Of a stretch of 64,000 bases of DNA, positions 34,945 through 45,878 are shown one piece after another. Within the stretch, counting starts at the first letter, position 1; the number at the start of each line of letters is the position of its first letter. The notes beneath the pieces were generated by a model, which was not told the DNA's origin, ran no database searches, and worked only from the letters and a program-made list of their open reading frames with translations. Position numbers and translations under genes: made by a program. Where the stretch lies: NCBI GenBank assembly GCA_932294295.1, contig OW028580.1, forward strand, positions 30,574,136-30,638,135, written 5' to 3'. This DNA comes from Alitta virens (Eukaryota; Annelida; Polychaeta; Phyllodocida; Nereididae).

Positions 34945-37900
34945 CCTAAATGAAACAACAACAACAACAACAACAACAACAGCAACCGAACAGGGGCTAG
35001 AAGGTCATTGCATTGACGAAAAGCCAAGGGAAATGTTATTGTTAGATATGCTGTATGAGAGGAATATAATACCCCGAGATTGTTTAGAAAGTCATGTTCT
35101 CGAAGAAGAAGAAGAAGAAGAAGAACCAAGGGAAATGTTATTTTTAGACATGCTCTATGAACAAAAAATTATAGAAGAAGAAGAAGATAGGTTAGAAGGT
35201 AATGTCCCTCATGTCTCCAGAGAAAAACAGAGGGAAATGCTATTTTTAGACATGCTCTATGAACAGAACATAATAGGCGAAGGCGCTAATAGGCGTGATG
35301 ATGATGATGATGATGATGATGTTGCTGATGTTGCTGATGTTGCTGATGAGGATGTTATTGTAGAACTGAATGACGATGAGGAGGAGGAGGACATTGAACC
35401 TCACATGATTTTTGATGGCCCTGATTATGCTGTGAATTTCCACAGACACATTGACATCAGGAATGTTAGAGACATAGAGTTTGATGGAGGGGCTGCTAGA
35501 GAAACAGTATACAGTGTACATTTCAATGTAAATTGGGCAGGTGTGACTCTCAAGGATATCATGGGTGACCTTGAGAGGGTACTAGAAAGGATTATTATGC
35601 GTCTTACTGAGAGTTATAGTGGTCAGGACCTTGTTCGATTTTTCATCCAGAATGAAGCATTTTATAGTCCACACACGACAGGTCTGATACCTCTTCATCA
35701 GCTCAGCATTTTCAAAATCATTGAGCTCATGGAAAGTCTGCTGCAATCCGATGAAGACCTTTATCTAGACGAACCACTAGAAATTCACGTGGGGGTCATC
35801 AGAAACCCTCTTGCTGCAGGCCTGAGTGGAGGTGTTAATTATATTGAAGATCTGAGAAGAATGAAAAGTATATGCGAAATTAAAAACAGAGACAACTTAT
35901 GTTTAGCTAGGGCTATAATTGTAGGAGTTGCGAAAGCTAATCTGGATGCCATCCAGAAGTCAGATGAGGAATTACACCTGCGCGCCTTAAATGAGTACAA
36001 AAGGGTGCAGCATGGACAGAAAAGAGCCCAAACTGTTGAAGCTCAGAGACTACACACCGAGGCAGGATTTACTCCTGAATATGTCCCTGCTTTCACCGAC
36101 ATACAGTGTTTCGAGAGAGCAGCTAACACGAGGGTTGTAGTTTTTGGTAGAGGTTCCAGTGTTAAGCCTCTCTATGTCGGCGAGGATAGCAGGCAGAGAA
36201 CGGTTTATTTACTGTATCAGAGAGATCCACTAAATGAGAACGCCATAGGACACTTTCATACGATAACTAAAGTACATTGCATCTTCGGAAAGTCTGCTTT
36301 TTGTTCAAAATGTCTGAAGGCCTATGACGAGAGGTATGGTCACGCCGGTTGCGACCAGTGCACATCGTGCAAAGGTGAATCCTGTCCAGTGATTAACATT
36401 GAGAAACACTGCTGTAAAGTATGTAACCGCTTTATGAGATCAGTTGAGTGTAATCGACGCCACTTGGAAAATGGCACCTGTTCGAAATCGCACAGATGTC
36501 AAGGCTGTAGCGTGTTCTATAAGCCCGGTAATGAGCATAAATGCGGTACACGCGAGTGTAAGATTTGCAAAAAGCAAGTGACTGGTGTGCATTTCTGTTA
36601 CATTCGACAACAAAAACCTAAAGTTATGTCATCTAAGTATGTCTTTGCTGACTTCGAGGCAGACCCCACAGGGAAGTTTCATTTGCCTAACTTGTTAGTA
36701 GCGCACTGGCAGTGCACCAACTGTATTGATGTGAGTTACAGGGACAACCCTCGCTGCTCTCACTGCGGTACTGCTTGTGACAAATGTACACCGGATCTCG
36801 TTGACAATGCGTTGAGGGGTGATGAAGAGAGAAACGTATGCATGAAAGGTGTAGACTGTGGGAGGAGAGCAGTAGTGTTTTTCGGCGATGATGCTGCCAC
36901 AGACTTCTGTAAATTCTTGTTTAGACGAGAATTCGAAGGATACACGCTCATTTTTCACAATGGCCAAGCCTATGACGCGTACTTCATGGCAAAATATATC
37001 TTCAGTACAATGGTTAAGTTACCCAAAGTCATTTACAGGGGTAGTAAAATTGTAGCTATTGATGCGGGGAAGTTTAGAATCATTGACTCTCTCAACTTTC
37101 TGACATTCCCTCTTGCTCAGATGCCCAAGGTCTTCGGCCTACAGGGGGTTAAAAAGGGGACATTTCCCGTGTTTTTTAATCAGAAGGAAATGTGGAACTA
37201 TGTAGGACCCATGCCTCACCCCTACTGCTACAGAGTGAATAGAATGAAAGCCAAAGCTCGTGAAGATTTCATGCAATGGTATGCTCTGCAGAGGGGGAAG
37301 GTCTTTGATTTTAAGAAGGAGATACTAGCATATTGCGAAGATGATGTCAACATTCTTCAGGAGAGCTGTAATGCTTTCAGAACTTGGTTAATAGGTATAA
37401 CTTCTAGAGAAGAAATTGTAGATGTGGGCGAAGGAGGTGAAAGAGTGACACAGCTTATTGGCATAGACCCCTTCCAGTATAATACTCTGGCCAGTGTCTG
37501 CATGGCAACTTATCGGCACATGTTCTTAACCGAAAAGTACTCTGTCACGCTAGAAGATGACACCAAGGTTGTTGGTCACTTACAAAATGATCAATTGAGC
37601 CTTGTTACAGAGAATGGAGGGGTAGTGGACTCGAGCACTGTTGCTGTGAAGAGTATGGAATTTGTTTCCACTCCATTTGCGCGAATGCCATCATGCGGTT
37701 TCGGCGGTCTTGACACGCACAGTAGAGTGTCAATCATCTGGCTTGAATATGAGGCCAGAAGCCGCAACATGCATATTATGCACGCTAGAAATGGAGGTGA
37801 ACACAGGGTCATAAACCAGACGAAGGATGGCTGGTTAAAACTTGATGGTTACAGCATTGACTCCTCAACAGGTAAAGAGACAGCATGGGAATTTCACGGC

Positions 37901-39538
37901 TGCGTGTACCACGGCTGCAAGAGGTGTTTTGGTGGATCCAATACGCCCTCTAATGTAAGGCATCCGCACACCGGTGAAAGTTTGAAATCGCTGTATATGC
38001 GTACTGAATCTAGACTTAGCTATCTGAGAAATGAGCTTAAATTAGAAGTTCACGTTATGTGGGAATGCGAATTCAAGCAGGTACTACAAACGAATGAACT
38101 ACTACAGGAGGTTGAGCGAAACTGCGAGCTGCTACCTAGGTTGGATCCAAGGGCTGCCTTTTACGGCGGGCGCGTGAATGCTGTGAAGCTATATCACGAG
38201 GCTCATGAAGGCAGAAGGATAGGCTATGTAGACATCTGCTCTTTATACCCTATGGTTCTGAAGAACGATGTCTTTCCTGTGGGTATTCCAGAGGTAATAG
38301 TTGACCCTCCTCCTGGTGATATAGGTAAATACTTTGGCCTTGTGCAAGCGCGTGTGAGACCCCCTAGAGGCCTCTATCACCCGTGCTTACCCATGCGAGT
38401 AGGAGGAAAGCTACTGTTCCCCCTGTGTAGTAAGTGCGCCCACAACTCGTCTCAGACGCCCTGTAATTGTACAGACGTAGAGAGAGATCTGGTGGGCACA
38501 TGGACGTCGATTGATATAAAGGATGCACTCTGTGTGGGTTACATAGTAATCAAAATATTCGAGGTTTACCACTTCAAAGAAAGTGCGAAATTTGACAGAA
38601 TGCAGGACACACCCGGCTTGTTTTCGGACTACGTGAACTTGTTCCTGAAAGGGAAGCAGGAAGCGTCAGGTTGGCCTTCTCAGGACATGAGCGATGAAGC
38701 GAAAGCGGACTATATTAGTCAGTACCACCAGGTAGAAGGTATTCGATTAGAACCTCAAAACATTTCGTATAATCCTGGTAAAAGGGCCACAAGTAAGCTA
38801 CTGTTGAACAGTTTCTGGGGCAAGTTCGGCGAGAACAATAATCATAGAACGCATAAGCTAGCGGAGACAGGAGCTGACATTTTCAAACTACTTGTCAACC
38901 CTTCTATCTCTCTAAAGGGCATACACGTCCTGTCTAGCGAACGATGCATGATCGAATATAACCATTCGGAGGGATTCCTACCTGAAATGCCTCATGTTAA
39001 TGTTTTTATTGCTGCTTTCACCACTGCTAATGCGAGGAGTAGGCTTTTCAATGTTCTGCACAACTTGGATAGAAGAGTTATCTATTTTGACACTGACAGC
39101 GTAGTTTATGAATACACTGAAGGTGACACAGCTCAGTATACGCCCGACATGGGTGACCATCTGGGGCAGTGGACCAATGAATTGAAGACAGACCAGTTCA
39201 TCTCACGCTTTGTCAGCAGTGGACCAAAGTCGTATGCATACTTAACTAACGATGATGACAAGACAACAAAGCTTAAAGGGTTCACTTTAAATCACGAAGT
39301 ATGTAAACTACTTAACTTTGATAGTATTTGTGAGCTAGTATTGTTTTGGGCTGATCCTGACAACAATTCACTGCAGGAGGATGAGCAGCCTCATGTAGCA
39401 GTTCCCTACAGTAAGATAAGACGCAACAAATATGAGTTTAAACTTTTCAATAGAGATGAAATAAAAAAATTTAGAGTGACTTATTCCAAAAGGAGCTTAG
39501 TTCAAGGCACATACGACACTCTACCTTTTGGTTATTAG
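34945..39538 (+). CDS. Protein-primed DNA polymerase B with OTU-like and Vsr-like domains (Polinton POLB)
   Basis: 1501 aa from the ATG at 35033. The frame is open to an acceptor at 34943-34944, so an upstream exon may add residues. Three 13-residue repeats (MLFLDMLYEQ-type) open the protein, separated by acidic linkers. An OTU-like cysteine protease region has Asp287/Cys290 (RDNLCLARA) and His407 or His409 (GHFHTI). Zinc-binding-like cysteine clusters follow (about 425-525). Exonuclease motifs: FADFEAD (D540, E542), HNGQAYDAYF (D648) and YCEDD (Y767). An endonuclease-like insertion of Vsr type has D938 and E953 (AWEFHGCVYHGC). Polymerase motifs: YVDICSLYP (D1067), KLLLNSFWG (K1255) and YFDTDS (D1353, D1355). 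All catalytic residues are present. The enzyme copies the element from a protein primer. Confidence 0.95.
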
Positions 39539-39740
39539 ATATTAGAGCAAGAAAAAAAACTTTTTTATTTACTGTTTGTTTTGCTGGTTTGTTTGTTGTT
39601 TGCATGTTTTTTAAACATATTTCTATATAAAATAGCTCATTGAATATAAAACAAACTTGAAGTAATATGCGTGGTAAAATGCTATTGAACAGACTGTGAT
39701 TTATATCCATTGTATGCATGCATGCATTCGTGTATGCACG

Positions 39741-39788
<48 letters not shown>

Positions 39789-40502
39789 GAAGCGATTTTG
39801 AGAAATATTACGACGGAGCTAACAGAGTTTCGATCTTGTAATAATATCTATATCTAAAGTAAACTGTTATTGAACATGCCGTGAATTGCATGTATGTATG
39901 TATGCATGTATGCATGTATGTATGTATGTATGTATGTATGTATGTATGTATGTATGTATGTATGTATGTATGTATGTATATATTATTATTATTATTATTA
40001 TGATGAAGTATTTTGTAAATATTGCCGATTTTGCGAATATTACCTCTGATCTAACAGAGTTCCGATGAATGATTAATAAATTTAATGCTTTTCAAACTTA
40101 TATCTGAGTAGTGGAGTTGTTTGATATCTACTCTTTGACTATATTTAGTAGAACAGTGGCAGAATTAGCATTACATTCATATCAAACAATGGGTCATGGC
40201 AAGGTGGCTTTGATTTTTTATCCCTATTATTATACGCAAAGGCGGTGCTAGAATAACTGCCTTCTTATATGCAAATACAGCGACTTGTTTTTAATCAAGC
40301 ATAACAAGGACAAGCATAAATTTCAAGTTCAAAAATTTTTTTATTCACAAAACAAATATATATATATATATATATATATCTAAAAACAACAATTCCGACA
40401 TAGCAGACAGTTTACACATCAATGACTAATAGACTAATAGACTAAAAAAGACTAAATAGACAAATACCCGTTTTTAAAAAAACAGGCATAGCTGTTAACA
40501 TT
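39539..40502. other. Non-coding spacer with microsatellites
   Basis: It contains TTA (39746-39788), TATG/GTAT (about 39889-39980) and TA (about 40360-40379) arrays. An AAATATTNCGA-type stretch followed by CTAACAGAGTTTCGAT appears twice (39803-39834 and 40018-40065), so part of this spacer is a diverged duplication. No gene is seen. AATAAA at about 40075 could end the polymerase transcript. Confidence 0.6.
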
Positions 40503-41525
40503 TTAATGCTTCTTTACAACCTTTTGATAGCAAAACTCGATTAGCCTACCGGACAATTCGTCAGGTGGAGATACATAAGATTTAGTGAGAACTTCCTTGA
40601 CGTGATTGAGCCCTCCCACGTAAAGAAAAATATCATAAACATCGCTCATAAAGTAAAGTCTTTTGTGATTTAGAGTGACAGCAATTCGCTCGGCAATCCT
40701 GAGGACTTCATTTTTAGTCACTTTTATTATTGACTGTTCGATCTCGTCGTATGTAGGTGAGTGTAACATCAAGTCTGTCCACGAATAGCCTGTTTTGTCA
40801 AGGATTTGATTGCAGAACACTTGCTCCAAAATTTCCATTTTGCCTGCGCGATGTATTTCGAGCTCATTCACTGTGTAGTCGTACTTCTGGTCTTCATCGG
40901 GGAGGCCTGCGAGGTAGCCCTTGACGCTGTCTTCGCAGTCTTTACGAGTGGGGAATAATGTGTGGGACTTCATTCCACGCTTCTCAACATTCCACTGATA
41001 CGCTTTGATGGTGACTGCCTCGTCCAGATTAACGGCAGAACCCTCGCCCTCTTTTGGTTGAGTGGTGATGACTTGATAAATATTATCCATTGCCTCCTGG
41101 AATTTTCCGTATTCTTCCTTGCGGAGATTAATAGTTTTACTGTGATGACAGTCGGCTGTGTTTGTGAGTTTTTCCTGTTCAGTCTTAGGATGCAGGAATG
41201 AGACATAGTACTGAGGTTCCTTATCAGTCCTCTGGAACTTGGTGATCATGACGAACTGCCTCTTGGTCAGACTCACTTGTTTTTCTTCGCCATTCAGTAG
41301 AGCATTGTTAAGTTCAACTCGTGACTCTTTCAGCTTCTCGAAGGACTTCTTCGCTATATGCACATTTCTCCATTTTGAAGTGTCTGTGCTGTAACGAGAT
41401 ACAGTGACATAGCCAGACTTGTATTGTTGAGCGGCATGAGCGATAACTCTTGTGTGTTCAGATAGACAGACAGTCATTCCACTGGAACCCTGAGGAGTCT
41501 GAGAGTTAAGTTGACTGGATGCCAT
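40503..41525 (-). CDS. Polinton protein, 340 aa, possible PC4-like nucleic-acid-binding fold
   Basis: The start is set at the ATG at 41525 (MASSQLNS); the longer frame to 41567 begins with TTG. A TATA-like TATAAATA lies on the minus strand near 41610. Residues about 35-155 contain repeated short strand-strand-helix segments ending in helices such as KKSFEKLKESRVELNNAL and LRKEEYGKFQEAMDNI, which recall the transcription coactivator PC4 / ssDNA-binding module. The C-terminal half is mainly helical. There is no catalytic motif. It converges on the polymerase. The PC4 idea is tentative; the gene itself is well supported by length and clean frame. Confidence 0.7.
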   Translation of the reverse strand: MASSQLNSQTPQGSSGMTVCLSEHTRVIAHAAQQYKSGYVTVSRYSTDTSKWRNVHIAKKSFEKLKESRVELNNALLNGEEKQVSLTKRQFVMITKFQRTDKEPQYYVSFLHPKTEQEKLTNTADCHHSKTINLRKEEYGKFQEAMDNIYQVITTQPKEGEGSAVNLDEAVTIKAYQWNVEKRGMKSHTLFPTRKDCEDSVKGYLAGLPDEDQKYDYTVNELEIHRAGKMEILEQVFCNQILDKTGYSWTDLMLHSPTYDEIEQSIIKVTKNEVLRIAERIAVTLNHKRLYFMSDVYDIFLYVGGLNHVKEVLTKSYVSPPDELSGRLIEFCYQKVVKKH

Positions 41526-41725
41526 GATGTCGAGATTGAGGTTGTAAAGAATATATCTTTTTTTCAAAATCTTGATGAGAATGCATGACAGTCTGAAGTA
41601 GCATGTTATTTATATCACGTATGAGCTACCACGTGGTTGCTGCAGGCTATTTAGTGATCATACGATGAAAGGTGGGCCAATGACATCCTGAGATTTAAAG
41701 TTGATAGCCCCAGAGGACACAACCA
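41526..41725. promoter_or_regulatory. Probable promoter region for the 340-aa gene
   Basis: The stretch includes TATAAATA on the minus strand at about 41607-41614, roughly 85 bp before the chosen ATG, with no reading frame. Transcription start near 41580 is inferred from TATA spacing. Confidence 0.4.
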
Positions 41726-42052
41726 TCAGCGCCTCCTGGACAGAGTTGGCGGGGGGAGCATTATTCCCAGGGATGAGGAGAGGAGTGCAGTCCAAAGATT
41801 ACTGTCTCCATTAAGGAGAGACAAATTGACTATGCACGCAATTATGACGATATAGAGAATTAGAACTTGACAAATAAAAATCACTTCATCTTTTGGTACT
41901 ATTCTACCAAATATCTCCCACTGACTACATGTGCTAGTGGAGTATGTATTAGCATTACTTAATACCTCGTGCAAATGTTCCTCATTTTGATGTTTATCAT
42001 GTGCAGACAGAAATCCGGGGACAAATCTTTCAGCAACGTCCTCACCCTCCAT
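41726..42052 (-). CDS. Small one-span membrane protein at the Polinton right end
   Basis: 108 aa from the ATG at 42052 (context ATCATGG). A polar N-terminus (residues 1-50, with VPGFLSAHDKH) is followed by one hydrophobic helix (about 57-80) and a conserved-looking end LWTALLSSSLGIMLPPPTL. A terminal W-x-x-LLSS-x-LG-x-xLP pattern is something I recall from small proteins of other Polintons and related adenovirus-like elements; the function is unknown. It may sit in a virion-associated or host membrane. It is the outermost gene, ending about 180 bp from the right terminal repeat. Confidence 0.65.
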   Translation of the reverse strand: MEGEDVAERFVPGFLSAHDKHQNEEHLHEVLSNANTYSTSTCSQWEIFGRIVPKDEVIFICQVLILYIVIIACIVNLSLLNGDSNLWTALLSSSLGIMLPPPTLSRRR

Positions 42053-42230
42053 GATTAAATGATAAACTAAACTTAAATGTCACGTAACATGTATTCATAT
42101 TGCAGCTAATTTTTTTAATTTGTGTATTAAGTATTAACTAGCTTACACTGGTGTTGTATAACGCCGGAGGGAAATAATATTTTAACATTCAATATTGCCT
42201 TGAGCTACAGCCTGATCTGAACAGCACAAG

Positions 42231-42314
42231 CCCTGAGGCTATTGCATCGATCCTTTGATCTCATGCCCCCAGGGGCCGGCGATCTCTTTGGCGGTAAAAC
42301 GCCGCTCACGTAGT
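42231..42314 (-). repeat. Right terminal inverted repeat of the Polinton, 84 bp
   Basis: It is the reverse complement of 20804-20887 apart from two differences. Similarity stops abruptly inward of CCTCAGGG on both sides. Confidence 0.95.
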
Positions 42315-42320
42315 TAAGAC
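42315..42320. repeat. Right target-site duplication TAAGAC
   Basis: It is identical to 20798-20803 and directly abuts the right terminal inverted repeat. Confidence 0.93.
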
Positions 42321-43199
42321 ATTATCTTTCGGGTTTTTTTTTCATCTCTCTCTTTTAAAATTTTTTTTATGTGTATTATTCACCAAAGCAATGTATTACA
42401 GAATATATGTGCATCACAGATCGCAATCTTCTATCAATCATTGACCCAGTTTGTTCACTCTTTTGAGAAAGTGTTGACCTAATATCTGGTCTATCACAGA
42501 GATACCTGTAAGGCTTCAAAAAATAAAAATAAAAATTGGTAAAAATCCCCATGCATAATAGTTATGAATGCCTTGTAAATAGGGTTTCACGGTGAAGCCG
42601 CAGAGTATCCGTGTAACATGCATACAAATGACATGTATTCATTCTTGTTTTCTTTTTTTTTTACTTTTCTTTTTATTGCAATATTTGGCTAGATACACTG
42701 ATTTCGGCCCAATTCGAATGTGCAAACATGCACTCTAAACCCGGTCAAGTTGAGTCAACTCGATTCAATCAGTGCAACGGTGCTGCAGCAGGACAATTGA
42801 ATTAAGTCAGCTTATTACAATTAAGGTCTGTCAGGAGTTCAACTTAATTTGTTTGTGTTATGATAACAAGCTTGACTTAATTCAACTGAGTTGAGCTGAC
42901 TTAAATTTTGGACAACGAAAGGTTACAAATCAATTGATATTAATCATAATACCATTCGAGACCCTCCTCAGCCAATTAGAAGGCAGTATTCGCTGGTGAT
43001 AAAAATCAGTTATTAGCTCAAGCAGGCTGATAATGTTTTCCGCTTCAGTGATCACCAGGGAGTGATAACTATGTCAAACACTGAAGGATTTGTGAAAACT
43101 GAGCAGCTGAGGCAAACAATAAACAATCGTATTAGTAACAGTTATGTTTAATTTAAAAAAAAAAAATGCAATATTTAACACTTTTGAAACTGCTTTGTT
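42321..43199. other. Intergenic, no gene seen
   Basis: AT-rich. About 42735-42905 holds short motifs on both strands such as AGTTGAGTCAACTCG and TTCAACTGAGTTGAGC, forming imperfect palindromes, which suggests an old inverted-repeat element. Confidence 0.45.
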
Positions 43200-44100
43200 A
43201 TTAAACAACATCACTACTATTAGAAAACCTCAATATAAGACCACCTCATAATTAAGCCCACCTAACTATTTAGACACCTCATTATTAAGACCACTTCATT
43301 ATCAAAACCGCATCACTGAAGGATTTGTGACCACTAAAGCAAACAATTAACAATCTTATAAGTAACAGCTATTTAATTGAAAACAAAATGGCAACATTTA
43401 ACACTATTAAAACTGCTTTATTATTAAACTCCATCACTACTATAAGAACACCTCAGTATAAGACCATTCACAATTAAGCCCACCTCACTATTGAGACACC
43501 TTACTGTTAAGACCACTTCATTATCAAAACCACATCAATACCATAAGAACACCTCAATATAAGGCCACTTTACAATTAAGATCACCTCAATATAAGATCA
43601 TCTCACAATTTATACCACTATACAAACACCTCAATGTAGGACCAACTCACAATTAAGACAACTGCACTATTGAGACCACTCACTATTATGACCTCTTCAT
43701 TCTTAAAACCACATCACTATCAAGAATACCTTAATACAAGACCACCTCACAATCAAGACCACCTCACTATTTAGACCACTTCACTAGTGAGACACTTCAA
43801 TATTAAAACCACTTCAGTATCAAAATATAAGAACACCGTAATATAAGACAATGTCACCATAAAGACAATTCATCATTAAGACCAGTTCATGATTAAGCCC
43901 ACCTCATGATTAAGACCAATTAATTTTTAAAACCACTTCATTATGAAGACTACCTGTTAAAACCACATCACTATTATGACCGCCTCATGAAGACCGCCTC
44001 ACAATTAAAAGCACCTCATTATTCAGCAACTAAATTTTGAAAAAACTTGACCACTGTATCTAAATTACTATTAACTCCGTCATTAAGACCACTCAAACTT
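43200..44100. repeat. Degenerate array of an AAGACCACCTCA-type short repeat
   Basis: Dozens of imperfect copies of a motif near ATTAAGACCACCTCACT, with variable spacing of about 15-35 bp and heavy point divergence. A longer period of about 240 bp is also visible near 43080-43360 (ACTGAAGGATTTGTGA at both ends). Confidence 0.85.
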
Positions 44101-44404
44101 GCAAGAAATAGGCAGGTTTTACATCAGTTAAAATTTTCATCACAGCAAGAATTTGAGAATTATAGTTTTTTATTTCTATGATTTTGAAAAAGAAATTGAT
44201 CTACATACTTGACCATTCAATAATATCATTGTGAAATATAAGATCTATGTGCAGTGGAGTACTATTGATTCTAATACACTCATTGCAGACAATACATATT
44301 TAGTTTAAAATCAACCACCGGATGACAAACAACTACAACAATCAAAAAGAGGGATTAAGTTTCTGTTTAAATTTGTTTTATATTGTCTACTCTCATAGTA
44401 TTAG

Positions 44405-44511
44405 TGAGTTATTGCCCTTGGGAGGCTGATTCAGGCTTATCACACTCGAATGCTCACGCGCTCTCATGTGATAAATCCTGAATCAGCCTCCCGTGGGGAA
44501 ATAACTATCAC
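44405..44511. repeat. Short palindromic element (hairpin)
   Basis: The left arm (GGGAGGCTGATTCAGGCTTA) and right arm (AATCCTGAATCAGCCTCCC) are complementary. Arm length is about 45 bp with a few mismatches and the loop is small. It is probably a miniature inverted-repeat element. Confidence 0.8.
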
Positions 44512-44875
44512 TTGTAGCTCTGAGCAATTAAGCTTAAACTTTTTTTCAGAACCGCTTTCAATGCCTTTCATTCATGATTGTTCCCTAGTTGGATTTGAAA
44601 ATACCTGCCAACCTAACTTAAACCTAACAGTCAAACACCCTAACCACTACATCAGCCGGTCACGTGGATACAAGGCTGCCTGGTCTTGGCAAAATGAATA
44701 AGCTGCCCAAGATTATTAAATCGTATAACATTATCATGTGATTCCTATAGGTATTTATGGATTGGTGTGCTGGAGCTCTCTGGAAGTCTTGTTGTGTGAA
44801 ATATCAATTATTGAATTATGGCAGTCACTTGTATTTAAGAAAAATCTAAGGTACTTTTTATCATTAAAATCCATA

Positions 44876-44958
44876 GCCTTGAGTGGAGGACTGGAACCCA
44901 GGTCCCAAAACAACAGCTGACACACACTCAACCAACTGAGCTAACTCGGCACAGTATT
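44876..44958 (-). repeat. tRNA-like sequence, probably SINE head or tRNA pseudogene
   Basis: The minus strand reads TTAGCTCAGTTGGTTGAG (A-box-like) and GGTTCCAGTCC (B-box-like) at tRNA spacing. The acceptor and anticodon stems do not pair cleanly, so a functional tRNA is not claimed. Confidence 0.55.
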
Positions 44959-45874
44959 ACCACAAGAATAATTTATGCTAACATGTACATTTTTTTTTTA
45001 TACAAAATACAATCATTTACAAAATTTCATATTTTGTGACATATAATAATAACATTTTATAATAGAGGGGGAAATTGAGCTGAAATTTTAACTAAAACTG
45101 AACTATGAGGTGCAACTCAAAAATATTAAATAATTACAAATTAAATAATTTAATTAATGTTTAAAAAATAAGAAATAAAAAAGAGCAGGTACAATACAAG
45201 ACAGTGAAACAAGCTATGAAGATATGTTATATTACAATCTATTGCTATTTAATACTAGAAATTATGAACAGATTTAACAGTTTTGAGTTGTGCATATATT
45301 TTTCATATTTTGAGATAGGGGAGAGGACACTTGGGCACATCAAAGGTAAATTTAGAATCACTGTCTCGCCAAAAGATTGATGACCTATTTGCATTGCATG
45401 ATATACATAATTTGGTTATTCCGAGAACCAAAGCTAAAAAAACACATACTGAGTATGGTGTTTGGTGGACAACAACCTCATATTTAATACATATAAATTT
45501 GAATTAATTAGATGCTTAGTTGTTAAGAAAAAAGCTGGGTTAATGTCAATTGTCTTTTGGTGTTTATCATGATATTTAGCAGACATGCCATAGAAAGCTG
45601 TCAATATAGGTTACATAATTTTGTTGGCCAGCATTTTTACTTTCATCTAGGCAGTTTCATTGTGTGGGTATTTGTGGTTTATATGTAATGAAAGTTTGAA
45701 AAACGCATTCCTAAATCAGTCTCCTTTATTTTCTTTTAACCATATCTCCTCCAAAAATGCTTTGATGTTCACGAGAGAAGTATCTAATTGTAGACCCCAA
45801 AACTGGCTTTTATGTGTGAAAGAAATAAATACATGCTTAGGAGAGTTCATTTTAATTAGCAGGAGATTCAACTC
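44959..45874. other. Intergenic, no gene seen
   Basis: AT-rich sequence. The short frame at 45660-45878 has no recognisable domain. Confidence 0.4.
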
Positions 45875-45878
45875 TTAA

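Noticed and set aside
35246..35521. Minus-strand frame rich in Ile/Asn
   Set aside because: It is the antisense of the polymerase acidic linkers.
41526..41567. N-terminal extension of the 340-aa gene
   Set aside because: The extension begins with TTG; the ATG at 41525 is the first proper start.
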